From the NCBI GenBank assembly GCA_029263195.1, contig JAJCXX010000048.1, forward strand, positions 49,209 through 113,208: a stretch of 64,000 nucleotides of DNA, given 5' to 3'. Shown piece by piece: positions 50,811-59,592 of this stretch. A model generated the notes under the pieces. It was given only the letters and a program-made list of their open reading frames with translations. It was not told the origin of the DNA and searched no databases. Each line of letters opens with the position of its first letter. Position 1 is the stretch's first letter. Position numbers and translations under genes: made by a program. The stretch is from Acidimicrobiales bacterium (GTDB lineage Bacteria > Actinomycetota > Acidimicrobiia > Acidimicrobiales > Aldehydirespiratoraceae).

Positions 50811-52217
50811 GAGGTACTGCGAGAGGCCGCGGCGGAGATACTTACCGTCGCCGGGGCTTCCGTGGTAGGCGTCGTTCTCGATGATCATGCGTCCCCTGGA
50901 CATCACCGAGTGGACATGGCCCGTGACGTCGATGCCCTCATAAGCCGACATGTCGATGTTCATGTGGTGGTTGTCGACACTGATCGTCCACTCGCGGTTG
51001 GGATCATAGAGAACGATGTCGGCGTCGGATCCAGGCTGGATGGTGCCCTTCTGGGGGTAGAGACCGAACATGCGAGCCGGCGTGGTGGAACACAGCTCAA
51101 CCCACCTCGGCAGCGAGATCTCGCCGGTGGACACGCCCTGATAGATCATGTCCATTCGGTGTTCGACCCCGCCGATCCCGTTGGGAATCGCCCTGAAATC
51201 GTCCCGGCCGAGTTCCTTCTGGTCCTTCATGCAGAACGGGCAGTGGTCGGTGGCGACGAGGCTCAGGTCGTTGGTTCGCAGGCCCTTCCAAAGATCCTCT
51301 TGATGGTGTTCGTGCTTGGTACGCAGAGGGGTCGAGCACACGTAGGCGGCGCCTTCGAAGTCGGGCTTGCCGAGGTGATCCTCGACGTTGAAGTACAGGT
51401 ACTGAGGGCAGGTCTCCGCAAACACATTGGCGCCATTGTTGCGGGCGATGGCCACCTGTTCGAGGGCCTCGCTCGCCGAGAGGTGAACGATGTAGAGGGG
51501 CGCGGCACCGACCTTGGCGAGTTGGATCGCCCGATGGGTGGCCTCGCTCTCGAACTCGGCCCGGCGCACCAGGCCGTGGTTGATGGGTGCGGTTTCGCCA
51601 CGCTCGACGGCTTGTTCGGCGAGAACGTCGATGGCCAATCCGTTTTCGGCGTGCATCATGATGAGCGCACCGTTGCCGGCGGCCTGCTGCATGGCCCGCA
51701 GGATCTGCCCGTCGTCGGAGAGGAACACTCCCGGATAAGCCATGAACAACTTGAAGCTGGTGATGCCTTCGTCGACCAGCGAGTCCATGTCCTTCAGAGA
51801 CTGGTCGTCGACGCCTCCGATGATCTGGTGCATGCCGTAGTCGATGGCGCACTTGCCTTCGGCCTTCCCCATCCAGAGGTCGAGGCACTCCCGAACGCTC
51901 TCGCCCGCCGGTTGCACCGCAAAGTCGATGATCGTGGTGGTGCCGCCCCACGCCGCAGCACGGGTGCCCGACTCGAAGTCGTCGGAGGCGACGGTGCCTC
52001 CAAAGGGCAGCTCCATGTGGGTGTGCCCGTCGATTCCACCGGGGATCACGTAGAGCCCGGCCGCGTCGATGACCCGAGCGGCACCACTCTCAGCCGAGGC
52101 TGCCAGTTCGGATCCTGGCTGAAGCACCGCGACGATGGTCTCGCCGTCGATCAGCACATCTGCCGGGTCGGCGCCGGTGGCGCTGATCACCGTTCCGTTC
52201 TTGATGAGAATCGTCAT
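50805..52217 (-). CDS. hydA: Dihydropyrimidinase
   Basis: 470 residues. Opens dihydrouracil/dihydrothymine to N-carbamoyl-beta-amino acids. The metal-binding HxH is in GGIDGHTHMELPFGG, the carbamylated Lys is in TSFKLFMAYPGVFLSDDG, further ligands are in LIMMHAENGLA and YIVHLSASEALEQ, and the catalytic Asp is in LVATDHCPFCMKDQ. Full length for the cyclic amidohydrolase family. AAAGGGA precedes the ATG. Substrate specificity between pyrimidine and hydantoin is not resolvable by motif, but the cluster supports pyrimidines. Confidence 0.95.
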   Translation of the reverse strand: MTILIKNGTVISATGADPADVLIDGETIVAVLQPGSELAASAESGAARVIDAAGLYVIPGGIDGHTHMELPFGGTVASDDFESGTRAAAWGGTTTIIDFAVQPAGESVRECLDLWMGKAEGKCAIDYGMHQIIGGVDDQSLKDMDSLVDEGITSFKLFMAYPGVFLSDDGQILRAMQQAAGNGALIMMHAENGLAIDVLAEQAVERGETAPINHGLVRRAEFESEATHRAIQLAKVGAAPLYIVHLSASEALEQVAIARNNGANVFAETCPQYLYFNVEDHLGKPDFEGAAYVCSTPLRTKHEHHQEDLWKGLRTNDLSLVATDHCPFCMKDQKELGRDDFRAIPNGIGGVEHRMDMIYQGVSTGEISLPRWVELCSTTPARMFGLYPQKGTIQPGSDADIVLYDPNREWTISVDNHHMNIDMSAYEGIDVTGHVHSVMSRGRMIIENDAYHGSPGDGKYLRRGLSQYLI

Positions 52218-52240
52218 GGTCGTTCCCTTTCGTTGAATCG

Positions 52241-53533
52241 CTACTGGTCGGAGGCCTCGATGGCACCGATAATGGCACTAACTCCTTCGTCGATCTCGCC
52301 CGAGCTCACATTCAGCATCGGGGTGATGCGAAGAACGTTGTTGTAGAGCCCGCCCTTGCCGACCAGGAGACCCCGGCGCCGGCAGCCCTCGAGCAACTCT
52401 CCGGCCCTCGCCGCGTCGGGAGTGATCGAGCCAGGTTCGACTATTTCGATGGCTTGCATGAGGCCGGCTCCGCGGAGCTCGGCAATCCACGGCATGCGCT
52501 CGACAACCGGCCGCAGTGCCGCGTCGAGTCGCTGACCCATTGTTCGGGCGTTGCCTTGGAGGTCGTTTTTGAGGACGTAGTCGAGCGTAGCCAATCCACC
52601 GGCGGCCGACAGCGGGTTGCCTCCGAAGGTCGAGAATGAGTGGACCTTTATCGTGTCCATGATCTGGGCGCTTGCGACCACGCCCGCAAGGGTGATCCCG
52701 TTGCCCACTCCCTTGGCGAAGGTCAACATGTCGGGGACGATGTCGTGGGCTTGGTAGCCCCAGAAATGGTCGCCGGTTCGACCCCAACCGGTCTGCACTT
52801 CATCGCTGATGAAGAGAATCCCGTGATTGGACAGCGTCTTGCTGATGGCCCCGAAGAATCCGGGCGGCGGGGTGGCGAACCCTCCGACACCTTGGATCGG
52901 CTCGGCGATCAGGCAGGCCACATCGCCGGCGGTCATCATGTCGATGACCTGCTGCAGGTCGTCGGTGCAGGCTTGGGTGAAGTCGTCGTCGTCGAGGTCC
53001 CGGAACGGGCTCCGTAGCCGGTAGCCGCCCTGCACGAAGTTGACCGAGAGTCCCGACAGGCTGGTGGACGACCACGAGCTGTGGGACGTGATGGCCTGCG
53101 CTGTGAACGACCGCCCGTGGTAGCTGTTGCGCATCGCCAACACCTGGTTGGATTTCCGGTAGGAGGTGGCGAGCAGGATGGCAGTGTCGTTGGCTTCGCT
53201 GCCCGATGTCGTGAAGAACACTCGTGCGTCGGGGATCCCGGAGACCGAGGCGATGCGTTCGGCCAGTTCGATCATCGGCTCCGACAAATAGAGCGTGGAG
53301 GTGTGCATCACCTTGGCGGCCTGAGCTTGTACCGCAGCGGTCACCTGCGGGTTGCTGTGGCCGACCATGGTGGTGAGCACCCCACCGAAGAAGTCGAGGT
53401 AACGGTTGCCTTCCACATCGAAGACGTAGCCGCCCTCACCGCGGTCGATGGAGATCGGCTCGGAGTAGAGCGGGCTGACGAACGACGGAAGAACAGCCCG
53501 GTATCGGGCGAGAAGCTCGGCGTTGGTCGTCAC
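52241..53533 (-). CDS. Class III aminotransferase (beta-alanine / 3-aminoisobutyrate type)
   Basis: 430 residues, GTG start one base after the nitrilase stop. PLP enzyme: FFTTSGSEANDTAILLATSY, MRNSYHGRSFTAQAITSHSS, FISDEVQTGWGRTGDHFWGY, and the Schiff-base Lys in LTFAKGVGNGITLAGVVA. It is of the AGXT2-like group. The substrate is inferred from the operon: the beta-alanine and 3-aminoisobutyrate made by the preceding steps would be deaminated to malonate and methylmalonate semialdehyde, which the next enzyme uses. Confidence 0.9.
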   Translation of the reverse strand: MTTNAELLARYRAVLPSFVSPLYSEPISIDRGEGGYVFDVEGNRYLDFFGGVLTTMVGHSNPQVTAAVQAQAAKVMHTSTLYLSEPMIELAERIASVSGIPDARVFFTTSGSEANDTAILLATSYRKSNQVLAMRNSYHGRSFTAQAITSHSSWSSTSLSGLSVNFVQGGYRLRSPFRDLDDDDFTQACTDDLQQVIDMMTAGDVACLIAEPIQGVGGFATPPPGFFGAISKTLSNHGILFISDEVQTGWGRTGDHFWGYQAHDIVPDMLTFAKGVGNGITLAGVVASAQIMDTIKVHSFSTFGGNPLSAAGGLATLDYVLKNDLQGNARTMGQRLDAALRPVVERMPWIAELRGAGLMQAIEIVEPGSITPDAARAGELLEGCRRRGLLVGKGGLYNNVLRITPMLNVSSGEIDEGVSAIIGAIEASDQ

Positions 53534-53534
53534 C

Positions 53535-54377
53535 TCAGGCCTCGGTGATCGAGTCGTACATGTCGGGCCGACGATCGCGGTAGAAGGCCCATTGGTCGCG
53601 GGTTTCGGTGATCAGGTCGAGGTCGAGGTCGCGTACGACCAACTCGGCATCAGTGTCTGACGCGGTCTCGCCGACGAACTGGCCTCGCGGGTTTGCGAAG
53701 TAGGACGTGCCGTAGAAGTCGTTGTCGCCGAGGTCCTCGATGCCCACGCGGTTGATTGCTCCCACGAAGTACATGTTGGCGGCAGCCGACGCGGTCTGTT
53801 CGAGCTGCCAGAGGTAGGCCGAGAGTCCTCGGCTGGTGGCCGACGGGTTGAAGACGATTTCGGCACCGTGAAGGCCGAACATTCTCCAGCCCTCGGGGAA
53901 GTGACGGTCGTAGCAGATGTTGACCGCGACCTTGCCCACTGCTGTATCGAAAACCGGATAGCCGAGGTTGCCGGGACGAAAGTAGAACTTCTCCCAGAAT
54001 CCCTTGACCTGGGGGATGTGGAGCTTGCGGTACTTGCCGAGATAGGTGCCGTCGGCGTCGATAACCGCGGCGGTGTTGTAGAGGATGCCCGGCTGTTCTT
54101 GTTCGTACATCGGGAGCACCAGAACGATGCCGTACTTGGCTGCCAATTCCTGGAAGCGCTTGGTGGTCGGACCGTCAGGGATGGCCTCGGCGTAGGAATA
54201 GAACTGGGCGTCCTGGACCTGGCAAAAATACGGTCCGTAGAACAGCTCCTGGAAGCACATGACCTGGGTGCCCTGCTCGGCAGCTTCGGCCAGGCGCTGC
54301 TCGTGGAGTTCGATCATGGACTCCTTGTCGCCGGTCCACTCGGTCTGCAGTATTGCGGCCTTGACAATCCTGGACAT
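53535..54377 (-). CDS. Beta-ureidopropionase-like nitrilase-superfamily amidohydrolase
   Basis: 280 residues. The Glu-Lys-Cys triad is in QVMCFQELFYGPYF, YLGKYRKLHIPQVKGF and VAVNICYDRHFPEGWRMFGL. The last block with RHFPEGWR is that of N-carbamoyl-beta-alanine and N-carbamoylputrescine amidases. It is first gene after the promoter at 54440-54468, with GAGGGGG before the ATG. Role inferred from the cluster: hydrolysis of N-carbamoyl-beta-alanine to beta-alanine, CO2 and ammonia. Confidence 0.92.
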   Translation of the reverse strand: MSRIVKAAILQTEWTGDKESMIELHEQRLAEAAEQGTQVMCFQELFYGPYFCQVQDAQFYSYAEAIPDGPTTKRFQELAAKYGIVLVLPMYEQEQPGILYNTAAVIDADGTYLGKYRKLHIPQVKGFWEKFYFRPGNLGYPVFDTAVGKVAVNICYDRHFPEGWRMFGLHGAEIVFNPSATSRGLSAYLWQLEQTASAAANMYFVGAINRVGIEDLGDNDFYGTSYFANPRGQFVGETASDTDAELVVRDLDLDLITETRDQWAFYRDRRPDMYDSITEA

Positions 54378-54439
54378 TCAGCCCCCTCTTCATTTCGCAT
54401 CGCCCGGAATGGACGCCGCGAACCTATGTGACGAGAGCC

Positions 54440-54468
54440 ATTATCGACCCACTGGTTGATGGACACAA
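54440..54468 (-). promoter_or_regulatory. Promoter of the nine-gene pyrimidine operon
   Basis: On the minus strand TTGTGT (54468-54463) and GATAAT (54445-54440) with a 17-base spacer. The expected start is about 56 bases before the nitrilase ATG. The palindrome at 54475-54491 lies immediately upstream of the -35, a typical activator position. Confidence 0.6.
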
Positions 54469-54474
54469 GACCGG

Positions 54475-54491
54475 CTTTGTTATATACAAAG
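54475..54491. promoter_or_regulatory. Palindromic operator, probably for the MocR-type regulator
   Basis: CTTTGT-TATAT-ACAAAG, perfect 6-bp arms. Facing the operon it sits just upstream of the -35; facing the regulator it covers an AT-rich -10 (TATATA) preceded by TTGATG (54456-54461). One site could thus activate the operon and repress the regulator, as known for MocR-type proteins such as PdxR. Confidence 0.55.
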
Positions 54492-54496
54492 AATTC

Positions 54497-55831
54497 GTGA
54501 TCGATCTGATCAAAGGCAGCACAGAGGTACCGACGGCGTCTGGAATCGCCATGGCGGTCGGGGGTCTCGTCAGCGCCGGACGGATCGAGTCGGGCGCGCA
54601 ACTCCCGACCATTCGTTCGCTCGCCGCTCACCTCGGAGTGAGTCCCAACACCGTGTCGGAGGCCTGGCGAATTCTGCGGGTCCATGCCGTCATAACCACC
54701 GATCGCCGCCGAGGCACCACGGTGAGGTCGACTCGAGGCAACCTCGACGGCCGGTACTGGCGGGTCCCTGTTACATCCGGGACATTCGAACTCGATCTGA
54801 GCGCCGGCACGCCCGACCCGCTCCTGCTGCCCGACCTCGGTGCCACCCTCGCCCGGGTCCATGTCGACCTGCCCGTGACGTCGTACCTCGACGAACCGGT
54901 CGTGGCCGAACTCGAGGCTGAGCTGCGGCTCAGATGGCCATTCCAGCCCGAGGCCCTCACCATCGTCGACGGCGCCCAGGACGGACTCGATCGCGTGGTC
55001 AGTGCTCTGGTCCGACTGGGCGACAAGGTCCTGATCGAGGATCCGACGTTCCCGCCGATCATCGACATGCTCGAGATGGCCGGGGCGGACGTGATCGGTA
55101 TTCCGGTCGATGAGAACGGAATCGACCCCGATGGCATCGCTCAACACCTCGACGACGACCCCGTTGCTCTGTTCATCCAGCCCCGAGCCCACAATCCGAC
55201 CGGATCGTGTCTCAGCGCCCAACGCGCCCGGGCCATCGCCGAACTGCTGGCCGCCCGCCCGATCACCATCGTGGAGGACGACCACTCGGGATCCGTGTCG
55301 GGAGCAGCAAAGGTGAGCGTCGGCACGCACCTACCGAGGCAGGTAATCCGTATTCGGAGCTTCTCGAAGAGCCACGGCCCGGATCTCCGAATCGCTGCGG
55401 TGGCCGGAGCAGCGCAACCGATCCGCACGATTGTCAACCGCCGCCGGCTCGGGCCGGCCTGGACCAGTCGACTGATTCAACATCTTCTGCTCGACATGCT
55501 CACCGACCCGTCATCCCAAGCTCGGGTCGAACTGGCCAGGGACGAATACACCCGCAGGCGTGCCGCGCTGAGCCGGAGCCTGGAAGACCACGGAATCTCC
55601 CCGAGCCGAGGGACCGGACTCAATCTCTGGGTGCCCGTCGACAACGATCAGGCCGCGGTCTGGTCGCTCGCCGCCCACCGCGTCGGAGTGGCCCCGGGCG
55701 AGCCTTTCACCGTGTCCGGTGCCGGGCAGGCCCACATTCGCGTCACCACCGGCGTGCTCGCCGATCGTTTCGACGAGGTGGCCGAGCTCATCGCAACGGC
55801 GGCTGGCCCGCCCAGGGGTGGAGCCACCTGA
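54497..55831 (+). CDS. MocR-type (GntR-aminotransferase) transcriptional regulator
   Basis: 444 residues from the GTG at 54497 (an alternative GTG at 54428 would cover the operator, so is disfavoured). A GntR winged helix is at about 10-75 (SGAQLPTIRSLAAHLGVSPN, TVSEAWRILRVHAVITTDRR) and an aminotransferase-like domain follows (IVDGAQDGLDRVVSALVRLG, PRAHNPTGSCLSAQRARAIA). Where the PLP lysine belongs the sequence has SFSKSHGPDLRIAAVAG (SxSK kept). These proteins sense PLP with an amino acid. Divergent from the pyrimidine operon; beta-alanine-type ligand inferred. Confidence 0.88.
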   Translation: MIDLIKGSTEVPTASGIAMAVGGLVSAGRIESGAQLPTIRSLAAHLGVSPNTVSEAWRILRVHAVITTDRRRGTTVRSTRGNLDGRYWRVPVTSGTFELDLSAGTPDPLLLPDLGATLARVHVDLPVTSYLDEPVVAELEAELRLRWPFQPEALTIVDGAQDGLDRVVSALVRLGDKVLIEDPTFPPIIDMLEMAGADVIGIPVDENGIDPDGIAQHLDDDPVALFIQPRAHNPTGSCLSAQRARAIAELLAARPITIVEDDHSGSVSGAAKVSVGTHLPRQVIRIRSFSKSHGPDLRIAAVAGAAQPIRTIVNRRRLGPAWTSRLIQHLLLDMLTDPSSQARVELARDEYTRRRAALSRSLEDHGISPSRGTGLNLWVPVDNDQAAVWSLAAHRVGVAPGEPFTVSGAGQAHIRVTTGVLADRFDEVAELIATAAGPPRGGAT

Positions 55832-55875
55832 CCCCCGCTCGGGCTAGCGTCCGGGTGTTCTGTTCAGGAGGCACG

Positions 55876-56373
55876 ATGACCAAGAACATCGACAAGATCG
55901 CCGACCGCATACGCAACGACCTCGCGTCGGGAGAGCAGCTTCTCGCCGCAGTGAAGGTCACGCCACGCGGGTCGATCGAGCAGGGGATCCTGGGAGCAGC
56001 CGGAGCGGTATCACTCGGTGCCGCAGGGGCGATCTTGGGATCGAAACTCGGCGAGACGACCGCCGACGCCGGCACCGATGAACGCGAGGCGGCCGGCATC
56101 GACCTTGGTCAGAGCTCCCAGGTGCTGGCCGGACTGACCAACCAGCGGCTGCTGATGTGGAAGCTCTCCGCGCTCGGTGGAAAGCCAAAGGAACTGTTGG
56201 CCTCGATCGATGTTGGCGATCTGGCGGGCATGACCATGGGCGAGTCGAAACTGTTCGGCCAGACCATGCCCGAGATTGTGTGCACCACGTCGTCGGGTGC
56301 CGAGTTCGGATTGAGGGTGGCGAAAGTTCACCGCTCTCAAGCAATGGAATTGCTGGCGGCCGCCGGATTCTGA
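55876..56373 (+). CDS. Small protein with glycine-rich central helix
   Basis: 165 residues with AGGAGG before the ATG. The N-terminal third is charged (KIADRIRNDLASGEQLLAAV), then a Gly/Ala-rich hydrophobic stretch (GILGAAGAVSLGAAGAILGS) that could be a glycine-zipper or membrane insertion, and a C-terminal domain (VLAGLTNQRLLMWKLSALGG, VCTTSSGAEFGLRVAKVHRS) that resembles PH-like bacterial domains. The family is not recognised. It is on the regulator's strand, 44 bases after it. Confidence 0.6.
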   Translation: MTKNIDKIADRIRNDLASGEQLLAAVKVTPRGSIEQGILGAAGAVSLGAAGAILGSKLGETTADAGTDEREAAGIDLGQSSQVLAGLTNQRLLMWKLSALGGKPKELLASIDVGDLAGMTMGESKLFGQTMPEIVCTTSSGAEFGLRVAKVHRSQAMELLAAAGF

Positions 56374-56386
56374 GCCGCGGTGGCGA

Positions 56387-57208
56387 TCAGGCGATGCCCG
56401 CGGCCTTCAGAGCCCTTTCAGTTAGGACTCTCGCCAAGTGGCCGCGGTATTCCGCGTCGCCGTTGAGGTCGGACGGCGGGCTGGCATTGTCGGCCGCCAG
56501 TGCGGCGGCGTCGACCGCCGAAGCGCCCGCGGCCACAGCCTGCTCGACCGCAGTTGCACGCATCGGAGTCGACCCCATGTTGACCAGGCTCACTCCCTTG
56601 GCGTTTTCGGCCACGGCAACACCGACAATTGCCCAGTCCTGGGCTCGCCGGTTGAACTTCTGGTAGTTCCAACCACCGCCACTGACCGGTAACCGGATCT
56701 CGGTGAGCATCTCGTCGTCGGCGAGAACCGACTCCAGAAAGCCCGTGAAGAAGTCGGCTGCGGCGATCTCCCGCTCGCCTCCGGGGCCACGGGCCACGAG
56801 GGTCGCGCCGAGGGCGAGTACGGCCGCCGGAAGGTCCGACGCGGGGTCGGCATGGGCGAGTGACCCTCCAAGGGTGCCGCGGTGACGCACCGCCGGATCG
56901 CCGACCATCGAAGCCACGTGGGCCAGCATCGGGCAGGCATCGGCGAGTTCGGCGGAGTGCTCGAGTTCGCTGTGGCGGGTGAGAGCACCGACGCGCACCG
57001 TGCCGTCGGCGACGCTGATGCCGCGCAGATCGCCGTTGAGATTGCCGACATCGACCACGACGCCCGGCGTGACCAGGCGGTATCTCATCAGGGGGATGAG
57101 GCTGTGACCTCCGGCCATCAACTTGGCGTCGTCGCCGTGCTCGGCCAGCGCAGCCAGCGCTTCTTCAACCGAACCAGCTCTCACATAGTCGAATGCTGCG
57201 GGGATCAT
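56387..57208 (-). CDS. coxM: FAD-binding medium subunit of a molybdenum hydroxylase (CoxM-like)
   Basis: 273 residues from the ATG at 57208, four-base overlap (ATGA) with the large-subunit stop. FAD motifs DAKLMAGGHSLIPLMRYRLV and RHRGTLGGSLAHADPASDLP, plus AADFFTGFLESVLADDEMLT. It carries electrons from the iron-sulfur subunit to an acceptor. Gene order small-large-medium (S-L-M) is that of form II CoxSLM-type enzymes. Length typical. Confidence 0.92.
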   Translation of the reverse strand: MIPAAFDYVRAGSVEEALAALAEHGDDAKLMAGGHSLIPLMRYRLVTPGVVVDVGNLNGDLRGISVADGTVRVGALTRHSELEHSAELADACPMLAHVASMVGDPAVRHRGTLGGSLAHADPASDLPAAVLALGATLVARGPGGEREIAAADFFTGFLESVLADDEMLTEIRLPVSGGGWNYQKFNRRAQDWAIVGVAVAENAKGVSLVNMGSTPMRATAVEQAVAAGASAVDAAALAADNASPPSDLNGDAEYRGHLARVLTERALKAAGIA

Positions 57209-59592
57209 GACGCACCTCCTCTGGCGGCCTCGATGGCTCGTCGGACCCTCATCGGAGTCGCCGGCATGTCGATGTCGGTGATGCCGTGGGGCCTGAGAGC
57301 ATCGACCACGGCATTGATGACCGCTGCAGCCGATCCAATGGTGCCGGCCTCGCCGACCCCCTTCACACCGAGCGGGTTGGTGGTGCTCGGTGTGCACGTG
57401 AAATCAGTGGTGATCGACGGCATCTCTGCCGCGGACGGCACGAGATAGTCCATCAGGGACGGGTTGGCGATGTTGGCCTGATCGTCGTAGACGGCAACTT
57501 CGTAGAGCGCCTGCGCGGCGCCCTGGACCACACCGCCGTGCACCTGACCCTCGACGATCAGGGGATTGACCTGGTTGCCACAATCGTCGACCGCGAAATA
57601 TCCAATCAGGTCGACGCCTCCGGTGTCCTCATCGATCTCGACCACTGCCACGTGGGTTCCGAACGGGAAGGCGAAGTTGGGCGGATCGAAGCTCACCTGC
57701 TCCTGCAGATTGGGTTCGAGTCCGTCGGGAAGGTCGTGGGCCGCGAACGCCACGAAACCGAGTTCCTGGATGTGCACCGACTTGGATGGCGTGCCCGCCA
57801 CCGAGAACGATCCCGCTTCGAACTCGACGTCTTCGGGTGCGGCTTCGAATTGGTGGGCTGCGATTAATCGGGCCTTTTCGATCACCTTCTCGGCGGCCAT
57901 CGAAATGGCCACACCACCCACGGCCAGCGATCGCGAGCCGTAGGTGTCGAGTCCGAGTGGGCTGATCGCGGTGTCGGAATGAAGAACGGTGACATCGTGA
58001 GGCGAAATACCCATCTTGGTGGCGATGATCTGAGACCAACTTGTCTCGTGACCCTGCCCGTGGGGGGTCGAGCCCGACACCACCTCGACCTTGCCGGTCG
58101 GGAGAAGGCGGACGGTGGCATGTTCCCAGCCACCGGCTGCGTACTTCAGGCCACCGAGCGCTCGGCTCGGAGCCAGACCGCAGATCTCGACGTAGGTGCA
58201 CATCCCTATGCCGAGTTGCTTGACCTCGCCGGCATCACGGCGACGCTGCTGCTCGGCCCGCAGACCGGCCACATCGGCCATGTCCAGTGCACGATCGAGC
58301 GTCGGCAGGTAGTGACCGGAGTCGAAGAAGATTCCGGCAGGGTTCTCCCACATCTCGAACGGCTCACCGCCGTTGATGTAGTTGCGACGACGGATCTCCT
58401 CCGGACTTATCCCCACTTCGTAGGAGAGCATGTCCATGGCCCGCTCAATGGCATAGCTGGCTTCGGGTCGACCCGCTCCGCGGTAGGCATCGGTGGGAGT
58501 GCGGTTGGTGAACCATCCCTCACACGTGAAGCTGAACTTCGGTGTCTCGTACACGCCGTGGTAGAGGAACGACCCCAGCAGCGGCACTCCGGGCGTGATG
58601 AGCATCATGTAGGCGCCCATGTCGGCGTCGAGCTTCACGCGGATGGCAGTTAGGCGGCCATCGGAGTCGGATGCGAGTTCGATGTGCTGCGTCTGACCAC
58701 GGCCCTGGTGGGTCGACCCGGCGGCTTCCGTACGGGATTCCGTCCAGCGAACGGGCCGTCCCAGCCGGTTGGCCAACGAAATGGCGAGAATTTCATCGGG
58801 GTTGATGTTGAGCTTGGCGCCGAAACCGCCCCCGACCGCCGGAGCGACGACCCTGATCTTCTGCTCAGGAATACCCGTGGTCGCAGCGGCCATCACCTTG
58901 AGGATGTGGGGTACCTGGCTGGCGGAGTAGAGCGTGACGTCGCCGCCCATCGGCGAGGGCAGAGCCAGCACTCCCCGCGGCTCCATGGCTGCCGGTATCA
59001 GCCGCTGTTGCTCGAATCGGCACACGACCGAGTGAGCGGCCGCGTCGAACGCGGCCTGGGTGCCTTCAGGATCTTCATCGATCGCCCACGTGTAGGCCTT
59101 GTTGGTGCCGAGGTCGGTGTGGGCATGTTCAGTGTCGGCCACCGCTTGGTCGATTGACGCGACCGCCGCCAGCGATTCGTATTCGACGATGACGTGCTCG
59201 ACCGCGTCGGCGGCGGCATAGCGACTGTCGGCCAGCACCACTGCGACGATTTCACCGACGTGGTGAACCGTCTCCGGTGCGACCGGCCAGTGGGGCGGGT
59301 TGGCCATGTCGTCGGTGACCGGCCAAGCGCAGGGCAGGGGCGCCACCCAGAGTTCCATGGCGGCGAGTTCGGCCCCCGTGTGGACAGCTTCGACGCCAGG
59401 CATGTCTTGTGCGGCCGAGACATCGATCGAGACGATTCTGGCGTGGGCTGCGGTTGAGCGCACCATCCCCATCCACAGTTCTCCCGGAGAGTGGATGTCG
59501 TCGACAAACTTGGCTTCGCCCGTGACCAAGGCACCGTCTTCCTTGCGAAGCATTCGGGAGCCGATTCCGGCGGTGTCGTCGGTGATGGTCAT
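57205..59592 (-). CDS. coxL: Molybdopterin large subunit, form II CoxL-like hydroxylase
   Basis: 795 residues, ATG inside the small-subunit stop (TGATG). Xanthine dehydrogenase/CO dehydrogenase family: GEAKFVDDIHSPGELWMGMV start, GGGFGAKLNINPDEILAISL, GRPVRWTESRTEAAGSTHQG, active-site loop DAYRGAGRPEASYAIERAMD, and catalytic Glu in GVKGVGEAGTIGSAAAVINA. Form I CO dehydrogenase has AYxCSFR at the loop; AYRGAGR is form II, whose CO activity is doubtful. A purine, aldehyde or N-heterocycle substrate is more likely. It lies near a pyrimidine operon. Confidence 0.9.
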   Translation of the reverse strand: MTITDDTAGIGSRMLRKEDGALVTGEAKFVDDIHSPGELWMGMVRSTAAHARIVSIDVSAAQDMPGVEAVHTGAELAAMELWVAPLPCAWPVTDDMANPPHWPVAPETVHHVGEIVAVVLADSRYAAADAVEHVIVEYESLAAVASIDQAVADTEHAHTDLGTNKAYTWAIDEDPEGTQAAFDAAAHSVVCRFEQQRLIPAAMEPRGVLALPSPMGGDVTLYSASQVPHILKVMAAATTGIPEQKIRVVAPAVGGGFGAKLNINPDEILAISLANRLGRPVRWTESRTEAAGSTHQGRGQTQHIELASDSDGRLTAIRVKLDADMGAYMMLITPGVPLLGSFLYHGVYETPKFSFTCEGWFTNRTPTDAYRGAGRPEASYAIERAMDMLSYEVGISPEEIRRRNYINGGEPFEMWENPAGIFFDSGHYLPTLDRALDMADVAGLRAEQQRRRDAGEVKQLGIGMCTYVEICGLAPSRALGGLKYAAGGWEHATVRLLPTGKVEVVSGSTPHGQGHETSWSQIIATKMGISPHDVTVLHSDTAISPLGLDTYGSRSLAVGGVAISMAAEKVIEKARLIAAHQFEAAPEDVEFEAGSFSVAGTPSKSVHIQELGFVAFAAHDLPDGLEPNLQEQVSFDPPNFAFPFGTHVAVVEIDEDTGGVDLIGYFAVDDCGNQVNPLIVEGQVHGGVVQGAAQALYEVAVYDDQANIANPSLMDYLVPSAAEMPSITTDFTCTPSTTNPLGVKGVGEAGTIGSAAAVINAVVDALRPHGITDIDMPATPMRVRRAIEAARGGAS

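Noticed and set aside
50862..52346. 494-codon open frame opposite the dihydropyrimidinase gene
   Set aside because: Antisense to a full-length enzyme with all its metal ligands; no recognisable motif in the reverse reading.
57205..59592. Aerobic CO dehydrogenase (form I) call for the molybdenum hydroxylase
   Set aside because: The active-site loop is AYRGAGR, not the AYxCSFR of form I, and gene order is S-L-M rather than M-S-L.
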